Shown in pieces: positions 1-6,895 of a DNA stretch of 18,237 nucleotides. Under the pieces are notes generated by a model, which worked only from the letters and a program-made list of their open reading frames with translations, did no database searches and was not told the DNA's origin. The position numbers and the translations under genes are program-made. Each line of letters starts with the position of its first letter. Within the stretch, counting starts at the first letter, position 1. Origin of the DNA: Acidobacteriota bacterium (GTDB lineage: Bacteria; Acidobacteriota; Vicinamibacteria; Vicinamibacterales; UBA2999); the NCBI GenBank assembly GCA_947465645.1, contig CANIBQ010000097.1, forward strand, positions 1-18,237, written 5' to 3'.

Positions 1-12
1 CTGCGTTTGGGC

Positions 13-55
13 ATTCGGGACATCGTATCCACCTTTCGGAAGATGTCCACCGAAT
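13..55. repeat. Imperfect inverted repeat downstream of the integrase
   Basis: Arms at 13-24 (ATTCGGGACATC) and 42-55 (GATGTCCACCGAAT) are complementary apart from two extra bases in the right arm, with a 17-base loop. It sits 33 bases past the integrase stop codon. On the minus strand it could fold into a hairpin and serve as a 3' end or terminator for the integrase transcript, but no clear U-run follows it. Bases 1-87 otherwise show no gene I can support. Confidence 0.35.
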
Positions 56-87
56 CGGATCAAGCCCAATCACCGGGGCAGGCAGCA

Positions 88-1203
88 TTACGTCCACAGC
101 TCCCGGACGCGTTCCTCGAGCCGCTCCCGCCGCGCCTTTACGAAGTGCGAGTAGTACTTGGCAGTGATTGCCGGCGTTGCGTGGCCGAGCAAAATCGCGA
201 CGTCCTCAATGGGGACGCCTTTCGTCAGCAGGTCGGTCGCGAACGTGTGACGGAACATGTGCGCATTGCCCGTCATGTCTACTGAATCAAAGACTCGACG
301 CAGTGAACGCTGCCAGTCAGCGACCGCCGACTTACGAAGTCCGTTCCCCGTCCAGAAAAAATAGTCAGAGCCGGTTTCGATCTCCTTCAACGCATCAACG
401 GCGGTCTCCGGCAGGGGGACGTAAACGGATTCACCGGATTTCTGTGTGCGAAGGAAGAGCCGGTCCTTGTTCAAATGCTCCTTTTGAAGACCAACACAGT
501 CGCCGATGCGGAGTCCCGAGTATCGAAGCGTCAAGACGAACGCGCGCACACGCGCGGCGTTGTCGTGTCCGAAAGAATTCCGCTCGGGGTACTTGTCACA
601 TGCCTTGAGGACTTTCTTGATCTGTTCCGCTGTGAAAACTTTGACTCGCTCAGACGCCTTGCCGGCCTTTGGTGCCTTGACGGCGGCAGCCGGATTCACC
701 TTGATCCAGTTCGAGCTGTGGCAGAACCAGAAGAACGCTCGGAAACGTTCGAGATTTTTCTGTGCGGTGATCGGGCCATCGGGCCATCCGGCGCGGAACT
801 CCCTAACGGCATCCACGTCGAGCTGTTTGAGTAGCCCATACCCTTTCTTCTCGCACCACGGGAGTAGACGCTTCCCAAGGAGGTTCTTGTGTTTGGACAG
901 CGTCGCTGCCTTGCGCTGCTGGCCGTGCTCTAGATCATGGAGGAATTTCGAGACGGCTTCTTTGACGGTCGGGACTTCCGGCTTCACGACGCCAATCTGT
1001 CCGGACGCCTCCCAGCCGCGCACTAGATCGGAAGCCGCTTCCCAAGAATTGAGGTCAAGCGCACGCCGGACCTTCTCGCCCCCCAAGGTGCCGTACACGT
1101 GGATGGGGCATCCGCATCGTCGGTATTTCGAGGAAGTCTGCGGGCAGGATTTCAGATGCCGCCGGATGAGCCGTAGCATGTGCCAGGCTAACACGAAGCA
1201 CAC
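88..1203 (-). CDS. Tyrosine recombinase / phage-type integrase
   Basis: This is a site-specific DNA recombinase of the tyrosine (phage integrase/XerCD) family, 371 aa. The active-site set is complete: R222 in SGLRIGD, K245 in TQKSG, H305 and R308 in HMFRHTFA, H331 in LGHA, and nucleophile Y341 in KYYSHF. Residues about 75-170 form the SAM-like core-binding domain (VKEAVSKFLHDLEH to PAAAVKAP), and about 190-355 the catalytic domain. The N-terminus carries a His/Cys cluster (H16, C20, C30, C32) that may bind a metal. The start could be M1 (1203) or M9; M1 gives the longest frame and there is no strong Shine-Dalgarno to decide. The gene begins 58 bases beyond the 3' end of ssrA, on the same strand, so it most likely belongs to an element integrated at ssrA. 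Its base composition is less GC-rich than the chromosomal genes to the right, consistent with horizontal transfer. Family assignment is firm; substrate site is inferred from position. Confidence 0.93.
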   Translation of the reverse strand: MCFVLAWHMLRLIRRHLKSCPQTSSKYRRCGCPIHVYGTLGGEKVRRALDLNSWEAASDLVRGWEASGQIGVVKPEVPTVKEAVSKFLHDLEHGQQRKAATLSKHKNLLGKRLLPWCEKKGYGLLKQLDVDAVREFRAGWPDGPITAQKNLERFRAFFWFCHSSNWIKVNPAAAVKAPKAGKASERVKVFTAEQIKKVLKACDKYPERNSFGHDNAARVRAFVLTLRYSGLRIGDCVGLQKEHLNKDRLFLRTQKSGESVYVPLPETAVDALKEIETGSDYFFWTGNGLRKSAVADWQRSLRRVFDSVDMTGNAHMFRHTFATDLLTKGVPIEDVAILLGHATPAITAKYYSHFVKARRERLEERVRELWT

Positions 1204-1225
1204 ACTATAAGCACGCGATAAAGCA

Positions 1226-1255
1226 ATGGCCCAAAAACGAGTGTTTTTAGGCCAT
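1226..1255. repeat. Near-perfect inverted repeat between ssrA and integrase
   Basis: Two 13-base arms (1226-1238 ATGGCCCAAAAAC and 1243-1255 GTTTTTAGGCCAT) pair with a single mismatch around a 4-base loop. It lies 6 bases beyond the ssrA 3' end, in the integrase 5' region. It could be a transcript-end hairpin for tmRNA, or a protein-binding site for the integrase at the attachment region or promoter. The sequence does not decide between these. Confidence 0.6.
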
Positions 1256-1261
1256 ATCTAG

Positions 1262-1290
1262 TGGTGGAGGCGGCGGGAGTCGAACCCGCG
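1262..1290 (-). other. Presumed attachment-site region (ssrA 3' end)
   Basis: The 3' end of ssrA, including the T-arm and acceptor strand, is a known integration target for tyrosine-recombinase elements. An integrase gene directly beyond it points to this segment being one of the two hybrid attachment sites. The matching direct repeat would be outside the window to the left, so the core cannot be delimited here. This is inference from position. Confidence 0.5.
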
Positions 1291-1614
1291 TCCGAAAGTA
1301 CGTCCCCGCAGGACTCTACATGCGTGTCCGCTTCTGAATTTTCGTGCCGGCGTGTGGAAACGGCTAAGTACCGCCGGCCTTAGCCTCAGAGAATCTCGCG
1401 GACACGCGCCGAGGCGCCACGTGCCCACCAGCCTGCTTAATGACATCTGGCCCCCAACCACCAGGCGAGGTCAGGGCAGACGCTCACAGCTTATTAAGCC
1501 GCGAGAGCGTACTGAGAATCCGCAGTTAACGGATGTTCCATCAGATTTACGAGTTAATGGTGCTCGGCATGCATCCCACGATTCAATACCCCCGTCGAAG
1601 CCAAAGTCGCCCCC
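1262..1614 (-). ncRNA. ssrA: tmRNA (transfer-messenger RNA, ssrA), one-piece
   Basis: tmRNA rescues ribosomes stalled on broken mRNA and tags the product for proteolysis. On the minus strand the 5' end carries GGGGGCG followed by ACTTTGGCTTCGAC, and the 3' end carries a tRNA-like T-arm (GCGGG-TTCGACT-CCCGC) followed by CGCCTCC and ACCA. The two 7-base acceptor strands pair fully with one G-U, which fixes the ends at about 1614 and 1262, a length of 353. The reading frame for the tag starts at the resume codon GCG at 1523 and reads ADSQYALAA, then two stop codons (TAA TAA, 1496-1491). The order 5' tRNA half, tag, pseudoknot region, 3' tRNA half is standard, so it is not a permuted two-piece form. 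The CCA is encoded. A possible -10 box TACAAT lies at 1650-1645, but no good -35 was found. Confidence 0.97.
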
Positions 1615-1681
1615 CTCGGGAGAGATTCTCGTGTTGCTGAATCAATTGTAACAGGTCAGGTGCCCGCTTAGGCGGCTGAGC

Positions 1682-1737
1682 TATACTCCCGCCTTCGCCT
1701 GCGGCTTCGGCGCGGCAGGCTCCCGCCTCACGAGGAG
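1682..1737 (+). promoter_or_regulatory. Possible -10 box and ribosome binding site for the NHL gene
   Basis: TATACT at 1682-1687 resembles a -10 box, but no matching -35 sits 16-18 bases upstream. GAGGAG at 1732-1737 is a strong Shine-Dalgarno sequence seven bases before the ATG at 1745 and fixes that start. Between them lies a copy of the 31-base dispersed repeat described separately. Confidence 0.4.
1691..1721. repeat. Dispersed GC-rich repeat, copy 1 (intergenic)
   Basis: This 31-base block is identical, in the opposite orientation, to 13450-13480 inside thiL. It contains an internal inverted repeat (GCCTGC and GCAGGC) and can form a hairpin. A variant with the same flanks (GCCTTCGC and CGGCGCGGCAAGC) but a different middle occurs at 4573-4608. 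The block lies in the 5' leader of the NHL gene. Confidence 0.8.
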
Positions 1738-1744
1738 TGTTTCT

Positions 1745-3040
1745 ATGCGTTCAGTAGTCGGTGCGGCCATCGCTCTCGCGTGCATCGTCATCGCGATGCT
1801 GATCGGGTTTCAGTTGGCTCCGCGCCCCGCCGGGGCGCCGGCTGCCGGAGCGGGGGCGCCGGCCGCAACGCCCGCCATCGCCGCGGTGGCAAACCAGAAG
1901 GGCGGTCAGGATCATTACGGCCCCTACGAGGTCGTCCCCAACTGGCCGAAGCCGCTGTCTCAATTGCCGGGACACGAGCAGTGGACGTGGGGCGCGGTGC
2001 AGAGCGTCTTCGCGGAAAGCCCGAACCGCATCTGGATCCTTCAGCGCGGCGAGCTGCCCGAGCTGAAACGGCCCGAAGAAGTGCCATACCCGGCGGTCGG
2101 ACCCAGCATCTCGTTTCCCGTCTCGCAGACGCCCTGGCGAAACGCATCGGTTGGCCCGGTGACGAGCCGCGGCAACACCGGAAGCGACGGCTGGAACGGG
2201 TGGCAAGGAAAGATGGGCGTTGACGCGCGGTGGGAGCATTGCCTCTTCACGGTTGACGCCGAGGGCAACATCACGGCCGTCTTTCCCGAATGGGACGAGA
2301 AGTTCCGGCGCCCGCACTCGGTGGCGATCAATCCGTACGACGCGGAAAAACACATCTGGGTCGTCGACGACCGGATGCATGCCGTCTACAAGTTCTCGAA
2401 TGACGGCAAGCAACTGCTGCAGACGCTGGGCATCCCCGGCGAGTCAGGCAACGACGACAAGCACTTCAACCGGCCGACCTTTCTTGCATGGCTCCCCGAC
2501 GGCACGATGTACGTCTCGGACGGCTATGCGAACACGCGCGTCGTGAAGTTCGACAGGGACGGCAAGTACCTGCTGGCGTGGGGAGAGAAGGGCAATCCTC
2601 CGAACGATACGAGGCCGAGCACCTTCGACGCGGTGCACGGCGTGCAGGTCGATCCGGATACGCGGCGCGTGTACGTCACCGACCGATCGAGCCACCGCAT
2701 CCAGACGTTCGACGAAAACGGCAAGTTCCTCGATCAGTTCAGCACGGGCGCGCCCTCGACGCCGCAGATGCTGCTCATGACGGCCGACAAGCACCTGTGG
2801 GTGGCCGATAACAACACGTCGAAGATCATCAAGTACGACCTGGATGGTCACTACCTCTACTCGTGGGGCAGCGGCGGCGATGCGCCGGGCGCCATGTGGA
2901 ACGTCCACGGGATGAGCGTCGATCAGGACGGCAACTTCTACATCGCCGAGGTCAACAACGGCCGGGCGCAGAAGTTCCGCCCGCGCGCGGGCGCGAACCC
3001 GGCGTTTCTGGTGGGACAGCCGATCCGTTCGGCCTGGTAA
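1745..3040 (+). CDS. Exported six-bladed NHL-repeat beta-propeller protein
   Basis: A 431-aa protein with one N-terminal hydrophobic segment (residues about 5-25, VGAAIALACIVIAMLIGF), which is either an uncleaved signal anchor or a signal peptide, then an Ala/Pro/Gly-rich stretch to about residue 50. The rest is a series of propeller blades with NHL-type strands, for example RRPHSVAINPYD, DRMHAVYKFSNDGK, NRPTFLAWLPDGTMYVSD, DAVHGVQVDPDTRRVYVTD, DKHLWVADNNTSKIIKYD and WNVHGMSVDQDGNFYIAE. Such proteins occur widely in Acidobacteriota and resemble the propeller of peptidyl-alpha-hydroxyglycolate lyase, but I see no basis for assigning that reaction. It probably acts in the periplasm, binding a ligand or partner. 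The start at 1745 has GAGGAG seven bases upstream. A palindromic repeat follows the stop, so it may be transcribed alone. Confidence 0.85.
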   Translation: MRSVVGAAIALACIVIAMLIGFQLAPRPAGAPAAGAGAPAATPAIAAVANQKGGQDHYGPYEVVPNWPKPLSQLPGHEQWTWGAVQSVFAESPNRIWILQRGELPELKRPEEVPYPAVGPSISFPVSQTPWRNASVGPVTSRGNTGSDGWNGWQGKMGVDARWEHCLFTVDAEGNITAVFPEWDEKFRRPHSVAINPYDAEKHIWVVDDRMHAVYKFSNDGKQLLQTLGIPGESGNDDKHFNRPTFLAWLPDGTMYVSDGYANTRVVKFDRDGKYLLAWGEKGNPPNDTRPSTFDAVHGVQVDPDTRRVYVTDRSSHRIQTFDENGKFLDQFSTGAPSTPQMLLMTADKHLWVADNNTSKIIKYDLDGHYLYSWGSGGDAPGAMWNVHGMSVDQDGNFYIAEVNNGRAQKFRPRAGANPAFLVGQPIRSAW

Positions 3041-3043
3041 AAA

Positions 3044-3096
3044 GCGCGGACTGCCTGCCCCGAGCGGAGTCGAGGGGTAAAGGTCCGCGCCGCATC
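3044..3096. repeat. Palindromic repeat element, intergenic copy
   Basis: Outer arms GCGCGGAC (3044-3051) and GTCCGCGC (3083-3090) pair perfectly and enclose a second pair, CCCC (3058-3061) with GGGG (3074-3077). Bases 3056-3096 match 11290-11330 inside the second ABC transporter gene at 39 of 41 positions. The segment GTAAAGGTCCGC plus the following bases also matches the arm of the element in the first ABC gene. Here the element lies between the NHL gene and the next gene and could act as a transcript 3' end. Confidence 0.85.
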
Positions 3097-3122
3097 CTCA
3101 AACGCATCAGCGGTTTAGCGGT

Positions 3123-3137
3123 TATAATGGCCGGAGA
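3123..3137 (+). promoter_or_regulatory. Consensus -10 box or ribosome binding site upstream of 3144
   Basis: TATAAT at 3123-3128 is a perfect -10 hexamer and GGAGA at 3133-3137 is a good Shine-Dalgarno six bases before the GTG at 3144. If the hexamer is used, transcription would begin near 3135 and would cut into the Shine-Dalgarno, so both cannot be fully used together. No clear -35 is visible. Confidence 0.45.
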
Positions 3138-3143
3138 ACGATC

Positions 3144-4553
3144 GTGTCATTCGACGATCAGATCCGCCAAGCCCTCGACCGCGCCCTGACCGGCGCCCGC
3201 ACGCACCTCGAGTCAGACCTGCGTGCGCTGGCGCAGGATATCGTTCGCGCGGCGGCCGATGAACGCGCGAAGGCTGTCGCCCAGGCAGCCGAAGCCGCTT
3301 CGACCGACGTCCGCCGCCACGCCCAGGCGCAGCTCGCCCAGTTGCGCGAGGGTGCCCAGAAGCACTCAGACGAGCTCCGCCGCGCCGCCGACATTCAAAT
3401 CACGGAGCTCAAGAAAGTGCTGGATGAGTCGCAACGCTCCAGCGCGCAGCGGCTCGCGAAAGTGCAGGGCGATTCGCAGGCCGAAGTAGACCGGGTGCGC
3501 CGCGATGCGCAGCTCGCACTCACCGAGGCGCAGCGGACGCTGGAATCCCGTGTCGCGGAGCTTCGCGACGAAATCGAGCGCGTGAAGATGGCCTCTGTCG
3601 CCGAAGCCGAGGAGGCCGTCGTCGCACAGCTTGCCGCCGCCGCCTCCAACACCGAGCGCCGACAGGCCGGGGCAGTCGAGGGCGCGAAAACCGACGCGCA
3701 GCAGGCGGCGCTCGCCCACGCCGCCCGGTTCGCGGATGCGATTCGATCCCTCGACGAAGCACGGGCGCTCGGCGACGTGCTCGAGACGCTCGCGGAATGC
3801 GCGGCTCGCGAGGTCGATCGCGCCGCCGTGCTGCTCGTGAAGGGCGATCGCCTCACGGGGTGGCGGCTTGCGGGGTTTGGCCCGTCCGCTCCTGCGGCGA
3901 AGTCGATCGATCTCTCTCTCGACGAGGCCGGCCTGCCAGGTGCGGTCGTCCGCACCGGCATCGTGGTCTCGCGCCCCGTGGTCGAACCCGGGCCGTCGCA
4001 GGCTCGTCAACCGGCGCTCCCTCCGTTTGCCCAGGATGCCGGCGCACGCCACGCCCTCGCGCTGCCGGTCACGGTTGGCGGCGTCGTGGTGGCGGTGCTC
4101 TACGGCGATGCGCCTCGACTCGACCGGCCGTCCGACTCGAGCCGCTGGCCTGCGATGCTCGACGTGCTCGCGCGGCACGCGAGCCGCGTGCTCGAGGCGA
4201 TGACGGTGCAGCAGGCCTCCGGCCTGTCGCTGCCGCGCCCGGTCGCGCGAGGGACGCATGCATCGCTGCCAGGCCCGCTCGAACAGGCGGGTCCGGCCGG
4301 CGACGAGGATGCCGCTCGCCGCTATGCTCGTCTGCTGCTGTCGGAGATTCGGATGTACAACGAGCCGTCGATCGACGCCGGCCGCCGGTCGCGCGATCTG
4401 CTGGCGCGGCTCGGGGGGGAAATCGATCGGGCGCGCCAACTGTATGAAGCCCGCGTGCCATCGAGCGTGATCGCACGCGCGGACGTCTTCGACCAGGAAC
4501 TCGTGCGGACGCTGGCAGACGGCGATCGAACCTTGCTCGGGGGCGTCCAGTGA
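3144..4553 (+). CDS. Coiled-coil and GAF-like domain protein of unknown function
   Basis: A 469-aa soluble protein with no signal peptide or membrane segment. Residues about 15-190 are Ala/Arg/Glu-rich with heptad character and few helix breakers, so a long coiled coil is expected. Residues about 195-355 look like a GAF-type sensory domain (LGDVLETLAECAAREVDRAAVLLV, then LPVTVGGVVVAVLYGD). Residues about 395-469 form a helical block (ARRYARLLLSEIRMYNEPS, GRRSRDLLARLGGEIDRARQ, LYEARV) that I associate with C-termini of several acidobacterial proteins of unknown role. The start is a GTG with GGAGA six bases upstream. Its stop overlaps the start of the lytic transglycosylase gene as TGATG, which suggests translational coupling and a shared role, perhaps in envelope sensing or cell shape. 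That role is speculation. The domain calls are by eye and the GAF call is moderate. Confidence 0.75.
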   Translation: MSFDDQIRQALDRALTGARTHLESDLRALAQDIVRAAADERAKAVAQAAEAASTDVRRHAQAQLAQLREGAQKHSDELRRAADIQITELKKVLDESQRSSAQRLAKVQGDSQAEVDRVRRDAQLALTEAQRTLESRVAELRDEIERVKMASVAEAEEAVVAQLAAAASNTERRQAGAVEGAKTDAQQAALAHAARFADAIRSLDEARALGDVLETLAECAAREVDRAAVLLVKGDRLTGWRLAGFGPSAPAAKSIDLSLDEAGLPGAVVRTGIVVSRPVVEPGPSQARQPALPPFAQDAGARHALALPVTVGGVVVAVLYGDAPRLDRPSDSSRWPAMLDVLARHASRVLEAMTVQQASGLSLPRPVARGTHASLPGPLEQAGPAGDEDAARRYARLLLSEIRMYNEPSIDAGRRSRDLLARLGGEIDRARQLYEARVPSSVIARADVFDQELVRTLADGDRTLLGGVQ

Positions 4554-6892
4554 TGCGCCCGCCTTCGCGCCCGCCTTCGCTCGCTGCGCGAGCTACGGCG
4601 CGGCAAGCACTTATCCTGCTCGCCGTCACCTTCTGCATCGGCGCAGCCTCCGGACATCCGATCCTCGCGCAGGTCCGTGCCGTGGGCACGAACCTCACGA
4701 CGACGTCGCACGCGCCCCTGCCGAGCCATCCTTCCCTCTACTGGCTCGTGCCTGACACGTCGCTGATCCGCTCATCGGCGGGAGCGCAGGTACGGGATTC
4801 GGCCGCGTCGCGGCTTGCCCGCGGCGCCGCGCTCATTGCCCAGGGCGACTACGCGGCCGGCCTGCCGCTTGTCACCAATGCCGATCTGAGCGGAACACCG
4901 CTCGCGCAGTACGGCCGCTATTACGCAGGGGTCGCGCTCTTCAACCTCCGGCGGATGGGTGAGGCCGACGCGGTGTTGACGGCCGTCGTCGATGCCGAGC
5001 CCCGGGGATATCTCGAGGAGGCCGCGGTCCTGCGTCTGGCCGACACCGTGCTCGCGCGCGACGAGCCGAAGCGCGCCGTCGATCTGCTCGACGACCTCGC
5101 GGACGAGAAACTCATGTCGCCGGAGGAGGTGACGCTTCGCCTTGGCCTCGCGAGGGAAGCCGCGGGCAATCGCGCCAAGGCGCTCGAGGCCTTTCGCCGC
5201 GTCTACTACGAATTTCCCATGAGTACGCAGGCCGCCGACGCGCAATCGGGCATCGAGCGTCTGCAGACGGCCGACCTCGTGCCGCCCGATCTGTTCACGC
5301 TGGAGCTGACGCGGGCGGAGCGGTTGTTCACGGCGCGACGCTGGGCGCAGGCGCGCGCCGGCTTTGCCTCGCTGGCCCGGGTGGCGGTGAAGGACGACAA
5401 GGAGCTCGTCGCGCTCCGCCTGGCGGAATGCGATTACTACCTCGGCCGCCATCGCGCGGCGAGAGAGGCGCTGCGGCCGTTCATCGACGAATCGTCCCGC
5501 GAGGCCGAGGCGCGCTTCTTTCACCTGACCGCCACGCGGGCGCTGGGCGAGGTCGGCACCTATGTGTCGCTCGCTCGCGGGCTGCTGTCCGATCATCCCG
5601 ATGGATCGTGGGCCGAGGAGACGCTCAACAACCTCGCCTCGCACTACGTCATCGTGGACGATGATGCCGCGGCGGATGAGGTGTTCCGGGAGCTGTATCG
5701 GCGCTTTCCCGAAGGGCGGTACGCGGAACGCGCCGCCTGGAAGATCGGCTGGCGGGCGTACAAGCATGGCCGCTTCGCCGAGACGGCGACGTTGTTCGAA
5801 GCGGCGTCGGCCGCCTACCCGCGCGCGGACTATCGGCCGTCATGGCTCTACTGGTCGGCGCGGGCCCGGGATCAGATGGGGGAGCCGCAGGTCGCCAGCA
5901 CCAGGTACCAGATCCTCGCCAGCGATTATCTGAACTCGTATTACGGGCGCCTGGCGTCGCGCATCCTCGAGTCGCGCCGTGAGCCTGCCGTGCTGCAGAT
6001 CGTGCGCACGGCGCCGGCGGCTCCGATGCCGCTGCCGCTCGTGCCGAACGATCCCACGATCAGGGCGCTGGTCGCGGCGGAGATGTACCAGGATGCGTTG
6101 AACGAAGTGCAGTACGCCCAGCGGGTGTGGGGCGACTCACCCGCGCTGCAGGCGACCACCGCCTGGATTCGTCACCAACGCGCGCTCCAGGAAGAATCCT
6201 CCGACCGCTTCGCCGATCTCCGCGGAGCGATCACCATCATGCGCCGCGCCTATCCGCAGTTTCTGGCCGCGGGAGGCGAGAACCTGCCGCCGGATATCCT
6301 GCGTATCATTTTCCCGCTCGACTACTGGCCGCTGATCAAGAAGTACTCGGATGCGCACGGGTTGGATCCGTACCTGATGACCGCGCTGATCGCGCAGGAA
6401 TCGACGTTCACGCCAGACGTGCGCTCCGCCGCCAATGCCGTCGGGCTGATGCAGCTCATTCCAGGCACCGCACGCCGGTATGCGCGGAAGGTGGGCATCC
6501 GCTACTCGGCCGCCACCCTCACGCAGCCCGAGGCGAACGTGCGCATGGGGATGACCTACTTCAGGGATCTGGTCAACCGGTTTGGCGGCGCCCATTTCGC
6601 GCTTGCGAGCTACAACGCCGGCGAGAGCCGCATCGCACGGTGGATTGCCGATAGTCCCGGGCTCGCGCAGGACGAGTTCATCGACGACATTCCGTTTCCG
6701 GAAACACAGAACTACGTGAAGCGGATCCTCGGTACCGCCGAAGACTACCGCCGGCTCTACGGCGGCGGCGTCCTCCAGCCCGGTCTCAGCGCCCCGCCCC
6801 CCGCGGCGAAGGCCGCCCCTGCGCGACCAGCGCCCGTGCGCAAGGCTCCCGCGCGAAAAGCGCCTGCTCCTCCGGCTCGCCCTCGCCGCTGA
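4553..6892 (+). CDS. Periplasmic Slt-type lytic transglycosylase with TPR-like region
   Basis: This enzyme cleaves the MurNAc-GlcNAc bond of peptidoglycan to give 1,6-anhydroMurNAc ends. Counting from the ATG at 4553 it has 779 aa: a basic leader and hydrophobic signal segment (ALILLAVTFCIGAASG, ending near ILAQ), a long helical-repeat region about residues 75-545 with TPR-like pairs, the SLT domain about 590-745, and an Ala/Pro/Lys tail. The catalytic Glu is E616 in ALIAQESTF; the other SLT hallmarks SAANAVGLMQLIPGTA, ASYNAGESRI and ETQNYVKRI are present. The architecture is like Slt70, but somewhat longer. A GTG at 4550 is an alternative start; the ATG is preferred because it overlaps the preceding stop as TGATG. 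The leader codons 4573-4608 are made of a dispersed repeat, so the basic N-terminus may have been added by it. Confidence 0.92.
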   Translation: MRPPSRPPSLAARATARQALILLAVTFCIGAASGHPILAQVRAVGTNLTTTSHAPLPSHPSLYWLVPDTSLIRSSAGAQVRDSAASRLARGAALIAQGDYAAGLPLVTNADLSGTPLAQYGRYYAGVALFNLRRMGEADAVLTAVVDAEPRGYLEEAAVLRLADTVLARDEPKRAVDLLDDLADEKLMSPEEVTLRLGLAREAAGNRAKALEAFRRVYYEFPMSTQAADAQSGIERLQTADLVPPDLFTLELTRAERLFTARRWAQARAGFASLARVAVKDDKELVALRLAECDYYLGRHRAAREALRPFIDESSREAEARFFHLTATRALGEVGTYVSLARGLLSDHPDGSWAEETLNNLASHYVIVDDDAAADEVFRELYRRFPEGRYAERAAWKIGWRAYKHGRFAETATLFEAASAAYPRADYRPSWLYWSARARDQMGEPQVASTRYQILASDYLNSYYGRLASRILESRREPAVLQIVRTAPAAPMPLPLVPNDPTIRALVAAEMYQDALNEVQYAQRVWGDSPALQATTAWIRHQRALQEESSDRFADLRGAITIMRRAYPQFLAAGGENLPPDILRIIFPLDYWPLIKKYSDAHGLDPYLMTALIAQESTFTPDVRSAANAVGLMQLIPGTARRYARKVGIRYSAATLTQPEANVRMGMTYFRDLVNRFGGAHFALASYNAGESRIARWIADSPGLAQDEFIDDIPFPETQNYVKRILGTAEDYRRLYGGGVLQPGLSAPPPAAKAAPARPAPVRKAPARKAPAPPARPRR
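4573..4608. repeat. Dispersed GC-rich repeat variant inside the transglycosylase leader
   Basis: This block shares GCCTTCGC at its left and CGGCGCGGCAAGC at its right with the 1691-1721 repeat (which ends CGGCGCGGCAGGC), but the middle is different and contains the palindrome TCGCTGCGCGAG-like core. A truncated copy of the left end (GCCTTCGCGC) lies just before it at 4561-4570. It encodes residues just before the hydrophobic signal segment. Confidence 0.6.
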
Positions 6893-6895
6893 TCG

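Noticed and set aside
1..87. Second attachment site or another element gene at the left edge
   Set aside because: No copy of the ssrA 3' end and no supported reading frame is present in these bases.
506..1210. A 234-codon plus-strand open frame across the integrase
   Set aside because: The integrase on the minus strand has a complete active site; the plus-strand frame has no domain.
1262..1290. A tRNA gene suggested by the T-arm and encoded CCA
   Set aside because: There is no anticodon arm; the matching acceptor strand is 340 bases away with a tag reading frame between, so this is tmRNA.
3366..4439. A 357-codon minus-strand open frame opposite the coiled-coil/GAF gene
   Set aside because: Low-complexity Arg/Ala/His-rich shadow without a recognisable start context. 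The plus-strand frame is coupled to its neighbour and has a ribosome binding site.
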